Source of the DNA: Gracilimonas sp040882225 | GTDB taxonomy: Bacteria; Bacteroidota; Rhodothermia; Balneolales; Balneolaceae | DNA: 64,000 nt | Direction: 5' to 3' | NCBI GenBank assembly: GCA_040882225.1 | Contig: JBBEBR010000022.1 | Coordinates: 434,001-498,000 of the forward strand | Part shown: positions 43,954 through 53,139 of the stretch, in pieces | Layout: each line of letters starts with the position of its first letter | Numbering within the stretch: position 1 is the stretch's first letter | Program-made: the position numbers and the translations under genes | Notes under the pieces: generated by a model | The model's database searches: none | Told to the model about the DNA's origin: nothing | Seen by the model: the letters and a program-made list of their open reading frames with translations, nothing else

Positions 43954-46900
43954 ATGAAAAGAACATATACAATAATATTAACGATGGTTGTGGTAGCGCT
44001 TTTTGCGTCTGCAGAAGCCTTTGCTCAGTCCGATGGAGATTTCCGGTCGGCAGCAAAAGGGGACTGGAGTGCAGCTGCTACTTGGGAAACATTTGACGGT
44101 ACCGAATGGCAGGGAGCTGCTGGCGCGCCCGATGGTTCAGAGAATATTACCATAGTTGGCGATACTGTATTTGTAGATACAGGCGTAGCAATTACAGGAA
44201 GCGTTGTAACTTCTGAAGATGGAGTTTTGGAGGTCGAAGATGACGGCTCTCTAACTTTCGAAGACGGAAGTACTTATGAGCACGCCAGAGACGGCGGTTC
44301 AATTCCTGAATCTACTTGGGCAACAGGCTCAACGGCTTCCATTACTGGTGTGACAGGAAGCGCTCCCAGCGATCGCGGACAGGATTATTACAACCTGGTA
44401 TTAAATACACCGGATAAAACATCTAACGTGCATATGGGTTTTGATGGCAACACCGTAAGTGGTGATATCACTGTCGTGAATACCGGTAGTTCTCGCTGGT
44501 ATTTGATGTCAGCAAGCTCAACCGAATCAGCTTCAGTAGAAATATTGGGTGATGTGAATGTTGAAGATGGTGAGTTTGCAGTACAGGGAACTGGAAATGC
44601 TTTAACCACTTTTACCGTAGATCATTATGGTGATATAAATGTAACAGGTGGTAATTTTTCCATTGCGAGAGGTTCACAAGGTAACGGTTCAGGAACTACT
44701 ACATGGAATTTATTTGGCGATTTTAATATGGCTGATGCAGAATCTCAAAACTCCAATCCTGATGGAGCAAAATTTGTATTTGCAAACGGAGGAACACAAG
44801 TTGTCAATTTCAGTGAAGTTGATTTTGGCAGCCGTGTAAATTATGATGTAACCGATTCAACCACACTTGAAATAGCAGACGGTACAGAATTTGTAGTGTC
44901 TGGTGTGCTTGCTAATTATGGTGAAATTACCACTACCGGAGATCTTACGATTGATGGCGGCGGTACTTATGAGCATGCCCGAGATGGAGGAGATATTCCC
45001 GATGCCACTTGGAGCGAAAGTTCAACAGCTATTATATCTGGAACCACTGGCAGCGCACCAGGGAACAGAGGACAAGACTATCATCATCTAACTTTAAATA
45101 CGCCTGACAAAACCAGTAACACCGATTTAGACCTTGACGGAAACACTATTAGTGGTGACGTCACAGTTGTTAGTACAGGTAGTTCTCGTTGGTATTTGCT
45201 CAAAGCCAGCAGTGGTGAGTCGGCTACAGTAGACATATTGGGTAATGTTTATGTTGAAGATGGCCAGTTTGGAGTTCAGGGTACTGGAAACGGAGAAACC
45301 ACTTTTACGGTGAATCATTACGGTAATGTAAGCACGAGCGGAGGAAATTTCTCTCCTTCGCGAGGTTCGCAAGGGGGCACGGGAACAACTACCTGGAATT
45401 TCTTTGGTGATAGTTTTTCAGTAGACAGTACTACTATTCAAAATTCCAATTCTGATGGAACTACATGGGTTTTCGCTAAAGGGGGAACCACCACTATTTC
45501 ATTATCAGGGACAGATTACAGTGGTTCTGCTTTACAGATGGAAGTGTCGGACAGTACTACCTTAGATTTAGGTTCTGTTGAAATTGGTTCGGGCGGAGAT
45601 TTCACTCTGAATGGAACAATCGTGACGAGCCATGCTGATGGAGTAGATGGAAATCTTCAGACTTCTGGAGAAATCACTTTTGATGAAGGGGCTGGTTTCC
45701 TATACAATGGAAGCGAAGCACAGGTTCTCGGAGATTTAGTTTTCGATGCGGATAGTGTTGGCTCAATCACTATTTCCAATGAAGCCGGAGTAAGTATCAA
45801 CGACACCGTATATACTTCTTCTTTCAATGTAACTTCTGGTATAGAAGCTCATATTGATACTGCAGGCAGCATCTCTGTTGCCGGAGGTTCTATTGATGGA
45901 GCTATTGTGAATGAAGGTGAAGTTGTGGTTGATGATGGTTCTTCGCTGGCTTTTGGCGCAGAGTCTACATACGAGCATGGCCGTGACGGTGGTGATATCC
46001 CGACAGGCACATGGGCAGAAGGGTCAACGGCATTATTAACGGGTACTGAAGTAAATGCGCCAGCTAACAGAGGCCAAGATTATTACAACTTGACACTCAA
46101 TACCCCTGATTTAATTAGCAATGTTGATCTTAGTTTGCACGGCAACACCGTTTCAGGTGATATTCACATAGTAAACACCGGTATCGCAAGATGGTATTTA
46201 ACATCTCCATCAGGAGATGCTGAAGTTACCAGGGAAGTTACTCTTCTGGGAGATGTTACTATGGAGCAAGGTCAGTTTTCTACAAATGGAAGCGGAAATC
46301 CTGGCGACATTGTAGTACACCACTACGGCAGTGTTATTGTTAATGATGGTAACTTCTCAATTTCACGAGGTTCCCAAGCAAGCGGAACAAGTTCATCAAA
46401 CTGGTTCTTCTATGAAGGAGACTTCACACTGAATGGTGGAAAAGCTCAAAGTTCTAACCCAACAAATGCTCAATGGGTATTTGCTGGAAGCGAAGATGTA
46501 GCTCACACCTTAGCAATCGACAGTGAGTTTGAGATAGAAGGTTCTGGCATGCAAATAATTGTATCAGATTCTTCTTCACTCGATCTGGGTTCAAGTGAAA
46601 TTACCAGTGGTGGCGATTTTACTGCTGAGGACGGCGCAACATTGCTAACAAGCCACGTGGAGGGTTTTGACGGTAATCTTCAGAATACCGGTAACCTTTC
46701 TATAAGTACTGAAGGGAACTACACCTATAATGGCACCGAAGCCCAAGCAACCAGTTTTACATTGCCTCTAAATGTACATGGTTTAACAATCGATAATGAA
46801 GCTGGTGTTACCCAATCACGGGATATTACCATCAACGGTTTTCTTCGGTTAGCCAATGGCGAGTTTGATAATAGCATTGGTTTTGTTCTTGGTGTTGGTG

Positions 46901-47235
46901 CTGAGATCATTTATGAAGAGGGCAGCCTTGTAGTGGAAGTCTCTTCAGAGCCAGAGCCTGGATCTATTCCAGATGTTTTCGCCCTTAAGCAAAACTATCC
47001 CAACCCATTCAACCCGACAACTAAAATACAGTATGACGTGCCTGAGCAGTCTAATGTCTCAATCAAAGTTTATGACATTACCGGCCGACAGGTAGCTGAA
47101 CTGGTGAACAGAAACCATACAGCAGGAGTTTATACTAAGGAATGGGATGCAAGCCAGTTTGCATCAGGGATGTATATTTACCGAATTAGTGCGGGTGATT
47201 TTACAGCAGTGCGTAAACTTACTCTCATAAAGTAG
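43954..47235 (+). CDS. large secreted repeat protein with T9SS sorting domain
   Basis: 1093 residues, exported by signal peptide (about 1-24, VVVALFASAEAFAQ) and carrying a C-terminal type A-like sorting domain from about 1006. NYPNPFNP (1014-1021) and a Gly-x-Tyr strand (GMYIYRISAG) mark it for type IX secretion and surface attachment. The body has three copies of a module of about 180 residues (107-285, 338-515, 672-850). Each starts TYEHxRDGGxIPxxTW, contains NRGQDYYNLTLNTPD and NTxSGDIxxVNTGxxRWYL, and ends after NFSxSRGSQ. A shorter unit (about 535-590 and 874-930, DLGS...GGDFT...TSHxxGxDGNLQ) also repeats. No enzyme motif is seen; adhesin- or beta-solenoid-like scaffold is inference. 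GGAGAA precedes the ATG. Confidence 0.85.
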   Translation: MKRTYTIILTMVVVALFASAEAFAQSDGDFRSAAKGDWSAAATWETFDGTEWQGAAGAPDGSENITIVGDTVFVDTGVAITGSVVTSEDGVLEVEDDGSLTFEDGSTYEHARDGGSIPESTWATGSTASITGVTGSAPSDRGQDYYNLVLNTPDKTSNVHMGFDGNTVSGDITVVNTGSSRWYLMSASSTESASVEILGDVNVEDGEFAVQGTGNALTTFTVDHYGDINVTGGNFSIARGSQGNGSGTTTWNLFGDFNMADAESQNSNPDGAKFVFANGGTQVVNFSEVDFGSRVNYDVTDSTTLEIADGTEFVVSGVLANYGEITTTGDLTIDGGGTYEHARDGGDIPDATWSESSTAIISGTTGSAPGNRGQDYHHLTLNTPDKTSNTDLDLDGNTISGDVTVVSTGSSRWYLLKASSGESATVDILGNVYVEDGQFGVQGTGNGETTFTVNHYGNVSTSGGNFSPSRGSQGGTGTTTWNFFGDSFSVDSTTIQNSNSDGTTWVFAKGGTTTISLSGTDYSGSALQMEVSDSTTLDLGSVEIGSGGDFTLNGTIVTSHADGVDGNLQTSGEITFDEGAGFLYNGSEAQVLGDLVFDADSVGSITISNEAGVSINDTVYTSSFNVTSGIEAHIDTAGSISVAGGSIDGAIVNEGEVVVDDGSSLAFGAESTYEHGRDGGDIPTGTWAEGSTALLTGTEVNAPANRGQDYYNLTLNTPDLISNVDLSLHGNTVSGDIHIVNTGIARWYLTSPSGDAEVTREVTLLGDVTMEQGQFSTNGSGNPGDIVVHHYGSVIVNDGNFSISRGSQASGTSSSNWFFYEGDFTLNGGKAQSSNPTNAQWVFAGSEDVAHTLAIDSEFEIEGSGMQIIVSDSSSLDLGSSEITSGGDFTAEDGATLLTSHVEGFDGNLQNTGNLSISTEGNYTYNGTEAQATSFTLPLNVHGLTIDNEAGVTQSRDITINGFLRLANGEFDNSIGFVLGVGAEIIYEEGSLVVEVSSEPEPGSIPDVFALKQNYPNPFNPTTKIQYDVPEQSNVSIKVYDITGRQVAELVNRNHTAGVYTKEWDASQFASGMYIYRISAGDFTAVRKLTLIK
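44272..46503 (+). repeat. three imperfect internal protein/DNA repeats
   Basis: Copies at 44272-44808, 44965-45498 and 45967-46503, each about 535 bp. They are imperfect at DNA level but collinear, with shared blocks such as the RGQDYY(N/H) and SRWYL regions. A large non-repeat insert separates copies 2 and 3. Confidence 0.8.
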
Positions 47236-47279
47236 AAAAAGCATATTAGAGTAGAAATGCTCGTTGTATGAATGCACCT

Positions 47280-47327
47280 CACCCTGGCATTCCGGTTTAT
47301 GATCGGAAAGTCAGGGTGTTTTTTTTA
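47280..47327 (+). terminator. intrinsic terminator after the secreted repeat protein
   Basis: Outer stem CACCCTG (47280-47286) / CAGGGTG (47312-47318), inner stem TTCCG / CGGAA, then a T-run of eight or more. It is 45 bp past the stop. Confidence 0.88.
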
Positions 47328-47362
47328 TCAATGAATTGAACTAAACAAGACATCAACTCCTC

Positions 47363-48358
47363 ATGAGTAAACTCATCACACTCGAAGAGAATATCATTCA
47401 CGCTCAAAATAAATTTCCGGGAGCTACGGGCGAACTTTCACAGCTGTTGAGAGATATCGGATTGGCTGCAAAAATAATTTCACGCGAAGTAAACAAAGCA
47501 GGCATAACAAATATTTTAGGACTTGATGGTGCCAAAAATGTACATGGCGAATCTGTAAAAAAACTTGATTTGTTTGCCAATGAACAGCTGATTTCGGCAT
47601 TAGACAGATCCAATATTACCTGTATGGTAATTTCAGAAGAGAATGAAGGATTGGTTCGCCTCAGTGGTGAATCCGGTAAGTATATTGTATATATAGATCC
47701 GCTGGATGGATCATCAAATATTGATGTAAATGTTTCGATAGGCAGCATCTTTTCGATTTATATGCGGCCAAAAAGCAACAAACAATTAACGGAAAAAGAT
47801 GCCTTGCAGAAAGGTCTAAATCAGGTAGCGGCTGGATATATTTTATATGGTTCCAGTACGGTTTTAGCTTACACAACTGGCATGGGGGTGAGTCTTTTCA
47901 CGCTTGATCCAAGTATTGGTGAGTTTATTCTGTCTCATAAAAACGTAAAGATTCCGGAGTACGCGAATGTTTATAGTGCTGATGAGGGCAGTTATAATTT
48001 TTGGGAGCCAGGGCTTAAAAAATATGTGAAGTACTGTCAGGAAATAGACGCTAAAACTCAACGGCCTTTTAAAGCTCGATATATTGGATGCATGGCTGCC
48101 GATGTTCACCGCACTTTGCTTCAGGGTGGAATTTTTATGTATCCTGACAGTACCCGCTATCCCAATGGTAAACTTCGATTGATGTATGAGTGTAATCCGC
48201 TTAGCTTTATTATTGAACAGGCTGGCGGTTTAGCTACAGATGGGAAGAGGAGGATATTGGAAATTCAGCCAAAAGAAATTCACGAATGTACTCCTGTATA
48301 TATCGGGTCGAAAATAAATGTAGAGAAGCTCCAATCATTTTTAGCTGAAGAAGTTTAG
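47363..48358 (+). CDS. fbp: class I fructose-1,6-bisphosphatase
   Basis: Gluconeogenic enzyme hydrolysing fructose 1,6-bisphosphate to fructose 6-phosphate. Metal-site motif DPLDGSSN is at 112-119, following SEENEG (91-96). The substrate block RYIGCMAADVHRTLLQGG and C-terminal YECNPLSFIIEQAGG are typical. 331 residues is normal for the class I family. It would serve growth on pectin-derived triose, but it has its own context and terminator before it, so no operon link is claimed. Confidence 0.96.
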   Translation: MSKLITLEENIIHAQNKFPGATGELSQLLRDIGLAAKIISREVNKAGITNILGLDGAKNVHGESVKKLDLFANEQLISALDRSNITCMVISEENEGLVRLSGESGKYIVYIDPLDGSSNIDVNVSIGSIFSIYMRPKSNKQLTEKDALQKGLNQVAAGYILYGSSTVLAYTTGMGVSLFTLDPSIGEFILSHKNVKIPEYANVYSADEGSYNFWEPGLKKYVKYCQEIDAKTQRPFKARYIGCMAADVHRTLLQGGIFMYPDSTRYPNGKLRLMYECNPLSFIIEQAGGLATDGKRRILEIQPKEIHECTPVYIGSKINVEKLQSFLAEEV

Positions 48359-48453
48359 GCACCGGCCTGTTTTCTAAGTGATGCTCATCTAAAAAATTTC
48401 AGATCGGGTACGACACAAAAATGCTGCCTCGGAACCTCAATCCTGCTCATAAT

Positions 48454-49749
48454 CTAAAATCCGAACAGTTCAGGTAACCAAAGGCTGATTTGTGGGAAAT
48501 AGGTAATAAGCATCAGTGCCACGATCATAGCGATGAATAAAGGCATAAGGGGTTTTATCACCTTCACAATGGTTGTATTAGCTACTCCCACGCCGACAAA
48601 GAGCACGGTTCCAACTGGTGGAGTACAAAGGCCGATGGAAAGATTTAATATCATCATGATTCCGAAATGCACCGGGTCAATTCCGAGCTCCATCACAATG
48701 GGAAGGAAAATTGGAGTGAATATCAATACCGCAGGTGTCATATCCATAAAGGTTCCAACCAACAGCAGTATTACGTTAATCATCAGCAGTATTACGATTT
48801 TGTTGTCGCTGAACCCAAGAATGGCCTCGGTTACTGTTTGAGGAATTTCCTCAAAAGACATCACCCACGACATCGCAATAGAAGTAGCAATCAGAAGCAT
48901 AACGATAGAAGTGGTGTTTACGGAATCAAGAAAAACCCGGGGTAGTTCTTTGATGGTTAATTCGCGGTACATAAAACCCAATATGAGCGTGTATACCACA
49001 GCAATGGCAGAAGCTTCCGTGGCTGTAAAAATACCAGCGATTATACCTCCAATCACAATAACTAAAAGTAATAGTGCTGGCAGGGCATTTATAAAACTTT
49101 TGAACAGCTCGGAAAATGTAGCACGTTCGCCAACAGGGAAATTCTTCTTTTTAGCCCAAAAAGCTGCGACAATCATCAATAACAGACCGGTTAAAATCCC
49201 CGGTAAATAACCTGCAATAAATAAAGCGGCTATAGAAACTCCGCCGCTTGCTAAAGAGTACACAATTAAGATGTTGGAAGGTGGAATGAGAAGCCCGGTA
49301 GTTCCTGAAGTAATATTCACAGCAGCAGAAAACTCTTTACTGTAGCCTTCTTCTTCCATTTTTGGCCCCAAAATAGAACCAATAGCGGAAACAGCCGCTA
49401 CTGCCGAACCAGCAATGGCTCCGAATAACATTGCCGCAACAATATTAACGTGCGCCAATCCGCCTGGTAAAGAACCCATCAAATTTTTAGCCAAGGCAAT
49501 TAGCCGCTGGGCTAATCCGCCTTTGTTAATTAACTGCCCCGCAAGTATAAAAAAGGGAATGGCTAATAGCGTGAAACTGTCTAAGCCGGTTGCCATTCTC
49601 TGCGCAAGAGTGGTGAATGCCGGCATGGCATCAATACTCACAATTAAAGTGAACAGGCCTGACAAACCTATACTCCACGCAATGGGCACTCCAATTCCGA
49701 GAAGGACAACAAAACTCAATACTAATATCAAAACTTCTGTTAAAACCAT
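48454..49749 (-). CDS. dctM: TRAP transporter large permease
   Basis: DctM subunit (431 residues), about twelve membrane helices, forming the transport channel of a tripartite ATP-independent periplasmic system that uses a sodium gradient. SGTTGLLIPPSNILIVYS (about 148-165) and LSIGLCTPPVGTVLFVG (about 373-389) are the signature proline-rich motifs. It ends the kdgK-eda-dctPQM series. Given neighbours, the likely cargo is an unsaturated or keto-uronate; not proved by sequence. Confidence 0.94.
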   Translation of the reverse strand: MVLTEVLILVLSFVVLLGIGVPIAWSIGLSGLFTLIVSIDAMPAFTTLAQRMATGLDSFTLLAIPFFILAGQLINKGGLAQRLIALAKNLMGSLPGGLAHVNIVAAMLFGAIAGSAVAAVSAIGSILGPKMEEEGYSKEFSAAVNITSGTTGLLIPPSNILIVYSLASGGVSIAALFIAGYLPGILTGLLLMIVAAFWAKKKNFPVGERATFSELFKSFINALPALLLLVIVIGGIIAGIFTATEASAIAVVYTLILGFMYRELTIKELPRVFLDSVNTTSIVMLLIATSIAMSWVMSFEEIPQTVTEAILGFSDNKIVILLMINVILLLVGTFMDMTPAVLIFTPIFLPIVMELGIDPVHFGIMMILNLSIGLCTPPVGTVLFVGVGVANTTIVKVIKPLMPLFIAMIVALMLITYFPQISLWLPELFGF

Positions 49750-49761
49750 GGAATCAGATAT

Positions 49762-50256
49762 TTAAGATGATGGGAGTGAGGATGGTTGATCAGAGTTTGC
49801 TTTGCGAAGCAGAAGAATTATATCCCTGATCTTGTAGATAACAATGAGTAAACCGCTTATAGGGAGGATCGAGTAAACGTATGCCAATGGAATTTGCATG
49901 GCGGCAGAAACCTGTCCTAAACTATAGGTGATATAAACCAGCCATAATCCGCCTAAAATCATGGTTGTGACGGCAAAAACTATTATGAGCAGGTTAATGA
50001 AAATATTTAGATGGTCGTGTGATTTCCCTTTAAGCTTTGAGGGAAACAAATCTATTGCGAGATGCAAGTTCTTACCCGATGCATAAGCGGCTCCCAGCAT
50101 TCCAATCCAGATTAACACGTAACGGGCAAGTTCGTCTGTAAAAGAACTTGAAGCTTCTAAGAAGTAGCGCGTAATTACTTGCCAGCACACACTAATAAGC
50201 ATTACTGCCATTAGAGTGACAAGGAAATATTCGAGGTAGCGGTTAAATGTTTTCAT
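49762..50256 (-). CDS. dctQ: TRAP transporter small permease
   Basis: DctQ-like four-helix subunit of 164 residues (helices about 10-30, 45-65, 82-105 and 125-148). WQVITRYFLEASSSFTDELARYVLIWIGMLGAA is the family region. It stands between dctP and dctM with small gaps (10 and 12 bp). Confidence 0.92.
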   Translation of the reverse strand: MKTFNRYLEYFLVTLMAVMLISVCWQVITRYFLEASSSFTDELARYVLIWIGMLGAAYASGKNLHLAIDLFPSKLKGKSHDHLNIFINLLIIVFAVTTMILGGLWLVYITYSLGQVSAAMQIPLAYVYSILPISGLLIVIYKIRDIILLLRKANSDQPSSLPSS

Positions 50257-50266
50257 ATAGTAGGTT

Positions 50267-51250
50267 CTACTGTTCGTCCAATATTCGCTGGATCAGGTTA
50301 TAAAATTCCGGATCTGTATTTTTATACTCTTCATAAATTGGAGCTGTTAATTCAATAAAAGGCTCTTTATCGGGATAATTAACCTGAACTCCCGCTTCTT
50401 GTACAATTTCAAGAGCTTCTATCTCAGCCTCTGCCCACAATTTGCGTTGGTAAACCGCAGAAGAGTCGGCGGCTTCTTGCAGCCAGTTTTGCTCCTCTTC
50501 GTTTAATTTTTCCCATTGCTTTGTGCTTACTAAAAGGAGATCTGGAAGCATGGTATGTTCATCAAGGCTGTAATATTTAGCAACCTCATAATGGCGGGAG
50601 GATAAAAAGGAAGGGCTATTATTCTCGGCACCATCAACAACCCCTTGTTGCAAAGCGGTGTACAATTCACCCCACGAAATAGGAGTGGGTGAACCATTTA
50701 AAGCCCGAACCATAGTTACGGCCATTTGACTTTCCATCACCCTCACTTTAAGCCCCCGTAAATCGCTTGGAGTTTCTATAGGCCGGTCTTTTGTGTAAAA
50801 ACTTCGTTTCCCTGCATCATAGTAAGTGAGTCCACGCAGCCAGTATTCTTCACCCGTAAGCAGTAATTCGCGCCCTATTTCTCCATCCAAAACGGAAAGT
50901 ATATGTTCGTCATCCCTGAAAAGATAAGGAAGGCTGTACACGCGTAATTCAGGTACAAAATTTTCAATTGCGGCAGATGAGACTTTCGTCATTCCAATGC
51001 TGCCAATTTGAAGCAGCTCTAAAGCTTCCCGCTCTGAACCTAACTGTTGGTTTGGAAAAATTGCGACTTTTAATTTTCCATCCGAGTTTTCCTCAACGAG
51101 TTTGGCCATTCTTTCCATGCCCAAATGTACCGGATGTGAAGTACTCAATGCGTGTGCAAGCCGAATGGTTTTTTTGTCTGTGATGATTTCACTGCAACCA
51201 GCAAACCCAACTACTGAAATACAGGCAAAAATGATAAAGCGGTTAAACAT
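50267..51250 (-). CDS. dctP: TRAP substrate-binding protein (DctP)
   Basis: Periplasmic receptor of 327 residues. The leader ends in a lipobox-like FAGC with Cys19, so it is probably lipid-anchored, which is unusual among DctP proteins but common in this phylum. The body shows family blocks: RLAHALSTSHPVHLGMERMA, YSLPYLFRDDEH and GLKVRVMES, where the Arg (about residue 169) pairs with the ligand carboxylate in DctP proteins. The carboxylate-binding Arg fits a uronate ligand. Start overlaps closely with the eda stop, giving one operon. Confidence 0.92.
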   Translation of the reverse strand: MFNRFIIFACISVVGFAGCSEIITDKKTIRLAHALSTSHPVHLGMERMAKLVEENSDGKLKVAIFPNQQLGSEREALELLQIGSIGMTKVSSAAIENFVPELRVYSLPYLFRDDEHILSVLDGEIGRELLLTGEEYWLRGLTYYDAGKRSFYTKDRPIETPSDLRGLKVRVMESQMAVTMVRALNGSPTPISWGELYTALQQGVVDGAENNSPSFLSSRHYEVAKYYSLDEHTMLPDLLLVSTKQWEKLNEEEQNWLQEAADSSAVYQRKLWAEAEIEALEIVQEAGVQVNYPDKEPFIELTAPIYEEYKNTDPEFYNLIQRILDEQ

Positions 51251-51251
51251 A

Positions 51252-51923
51252 TTATCTGCTCCTAATATCTTTTATAAGTTCTACAGTTGCTTTTACGTGC
51301 TTTTCTAAGCCTGCGTAATCTTTATTTTTCAGATGTTCTTTTGTGATGAGTTGCGAACCCATTCCCACACATGTTACACCAGAATCAAACCATGCCTGTA
51401 AGTTTTCTTTCTCTGCTGAAACACCGCCTGTTGGCATAATGCTGGTCCAGGGGCAAGGAGCTTTGATGGCTTTCACAAATTCAGGGCCAAGCTGACTTCC
51501 CGGAAAAACCTTAATAATTTCTGAACCTAATTCTTCCGCTTTCGCAATTTCTGAAAGTGAACCGCAGCCAGGAGACCAAAGCACTTTGCGTCGGTTACAT
51601 ACAACGGCAATATCTTCACGTAAAACTGGTGTAACCACGAAATTAGCACCCAGTTGCATATACAAGGAAGCGGTTCCAGCATCGGTTAAAGAACCCACGC
51701 CCAATATCATTTCGGGCAGATTTTCGGCTGCAAACTTATTGAGTTCACCAAAAACTTCATGAGCAAAATCTCCGCGGTTGGTGAATTCAAGAATTCGGGC
51801 ACCACCTTTATAACAAGCGGTCAAAACATGTTTGCAAACATCTAAATCTGCATGATAAAAAAGAGGGACCAAACCGGTTTCTTCCATCACGGATGCTACT
51901 TTAATTCGGGAAAATCGAGCCAT
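51252..51923 (-). CDS. eda: 2-dehydro-3-deoxy-phosphogluconate aldolase (KDPG aldolase)
   Basis: Class I aldolase cleaving KDPG to pyruvate and glyceraldehyde 3-phosphate. Schiff-base Lys138 in IIKVFPGS, Glu46 in LEFTNRG and the phosphate loop MPTGGVS (163-169) are intact. Where E. coli Eda has the PGxxTPTE loop, this protein has SPGCGSLSE (117-125), so the loop is altered. Such variants occur in marine Bacteroidota and may tolerate different substrates. 223 residues. Downstream of KDG kinase, as expected for the pathway. Confidence 0.92.
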   Translation of the reverse strand: MARFSRIKVASVMEETGLVPLFYHADLDVCKHVLTACYKGGARILEFTNRGDFAHEVFGELNKFAAENLPEMILGVGSLTDAGTASLYMQLGANFVVTPVLREDIAVVCNRRKVLWSPGCGSLSEIAKAEELGSEIIKVFPGSQLGPEFVKAIKAPCPWTSIMPTGGVSAEKENLQAWFDSGVTCVGMGSQLITKEHLKNKDYAGLEKHVKATVELIKDIRSR

Positions 51924-51988
51924 AAGTTTGTGGTTAATACGTTTTCACATATAATATTGAATCAATAAAAAGATAGTGTAAAATTAGG

Positions 51989-53023
51989 CTATCTCGCTAC
52001 TCTTCCGGAGGCGTCTCCTCCCATCAATTTCTCTACTTCGTCTACAGTTACTAAATTTGCATCACCATAAATAGTATGCTTCAGGCAAGATGCCGCGACG
52101 GCAAAATCTAATGCTTTTTGATCATCATCATAATTCAAAAGCCCATAAATAAGCCCACCCATAAAAGAATCGCCACCGCCAACGCGATCAACAATATGTG
52201 TGATTTGATAGGTACGGGATTCAAGGAACTTATCGCCATTGTAAAGCACGCCCGCCCAGCTGTTATGCGATGCACTTATAGAACCGCGTAAGGTTGTAAT
52301 TACTTTTTTAGCCCGGGGGAATTGCTCCATCATTTGTTTGCAGACAGATAAATAAGCCTGACTATCCATAGATTCACCCTGAGTGATATCCACATTATCG
52401 GGGTGAATGCCGAAGTGCTTTTCCGCGTCTTCTTCATTGCCAAGAATAACGTCACAACCCTCAACAAGAGCGGGCATAACATCTCCGGGTTCTTTACCAT
52501 ACTTCCAAAGCTTGGCGCGGTAATTCAGATCCGTTGACACTGTAACTCCAAGATCATTAGCGGCTTTGATAGCTTCAAGACAAACATCTGCGGCTCCCTG
52601 AGAAAGGGCGGGGGTGATGCCCGTCCAATGGAACCAATTTGCGCCGTCAAAAACTTTCTGCCAATCAATGGTTCCTTTCTTTATGGTTGAAATGGAAGAA
52701 TGAGCCCGGTCGTAAATTACTTTACTGCCTCGGCTAACCGCCCCGGTTTCAAGAAAATAAATACCAAGGCGTTCGCCTTCTCTGGCAATGTGGCTGGTAC
52801 CTACATTGCGTTTTCGTAATTCCATCAATGCACATTCGCCCATATCATTTTTCGGAAGGCAAGTCACAAATTCAACAGGCACGCCGTAGTTGGCAAGCGA
52901 AACTGCGACATTAGATTCGCCACCTCCATACACAACATCAAAAGACGAGGCTTGTGAAAATCTTAAAAATCCCGGAGGAGAAAGCCGAAGCATAATTTCT
53001 CCAAATGTGACGACTTTATTCAT
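51989..53023 (-). CDS. kdgK: 2-dehydro-3-deoxygluconate kinase (PfkB family)
   Basis: Ribokinase-fold sugar kinase making KDPG from KDG. VYGGGESNVAVSLA (31-44) is the substrate-side PfkB motif and VGGGDSFMGG (281-290) the ATP/phosphotransfer motif with base Asp285. The 344-residue length is typical. KDG kinase rather than fructokinase is chosen because eda follows and kduI/kduD lie upstream. A LacI-type operator candidate sits about 36 bp before its ATG. Confidence 0.9.
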   Translation of the reverse strand: MNKVVTFGEIMLRLSPPGFLRFSQASSFDVVYGGGESNVAVSLANYGVPVEFVTCLPKNDMGECALMELRKRNVGTSHIAREGERLGIYFLETGAVSRGSKVIYDRAHSSISTIKKGTIDWQKVFDGANWFHWTGITPALSQGAADVCLEAIKAANDLGVTVSTDLNYRAKLWKYGKEPGDVMPALVEGCDVILGNEEDAEKHFGIHPDNVDITQGESMDSQAYLSVCKQMMEQFPRAKKVITTLRGSISASHNSWAGVLYNGDKFLESRTYQITHIVDRVGGGDSFMGGLIYGLLNYDDDQKALDFAVAASCLKHTIYGDANLVTVDEVEKLMGGDASGRVAR

Positions 53024-53058
53024 GACTAATTATTTCTGATTGAATAAATAATGGTTTG

Positions 53059-53072
53059 TGCAATCGATTGTT
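53059..53072. promoter_or_regulatory. candidate LacI-type operator (site 1)
   Basis: TGCAATCGATTGTT, with perfect 10-bp core CAATCGATTG (53061-53070) and a central CG, as in many LacI/GalR operators. In the 116-bp gap upstream of kdgK, near its start. Matches sites at 57164 and 57345. Confidence 0.65.
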
Positions 53073-53139
53073 CAAGTAACTAATAGTATCTAATTTTATC
53101 AACAAAAATCTGAGCTTTAATAAATTTTTATTTCCTGTT

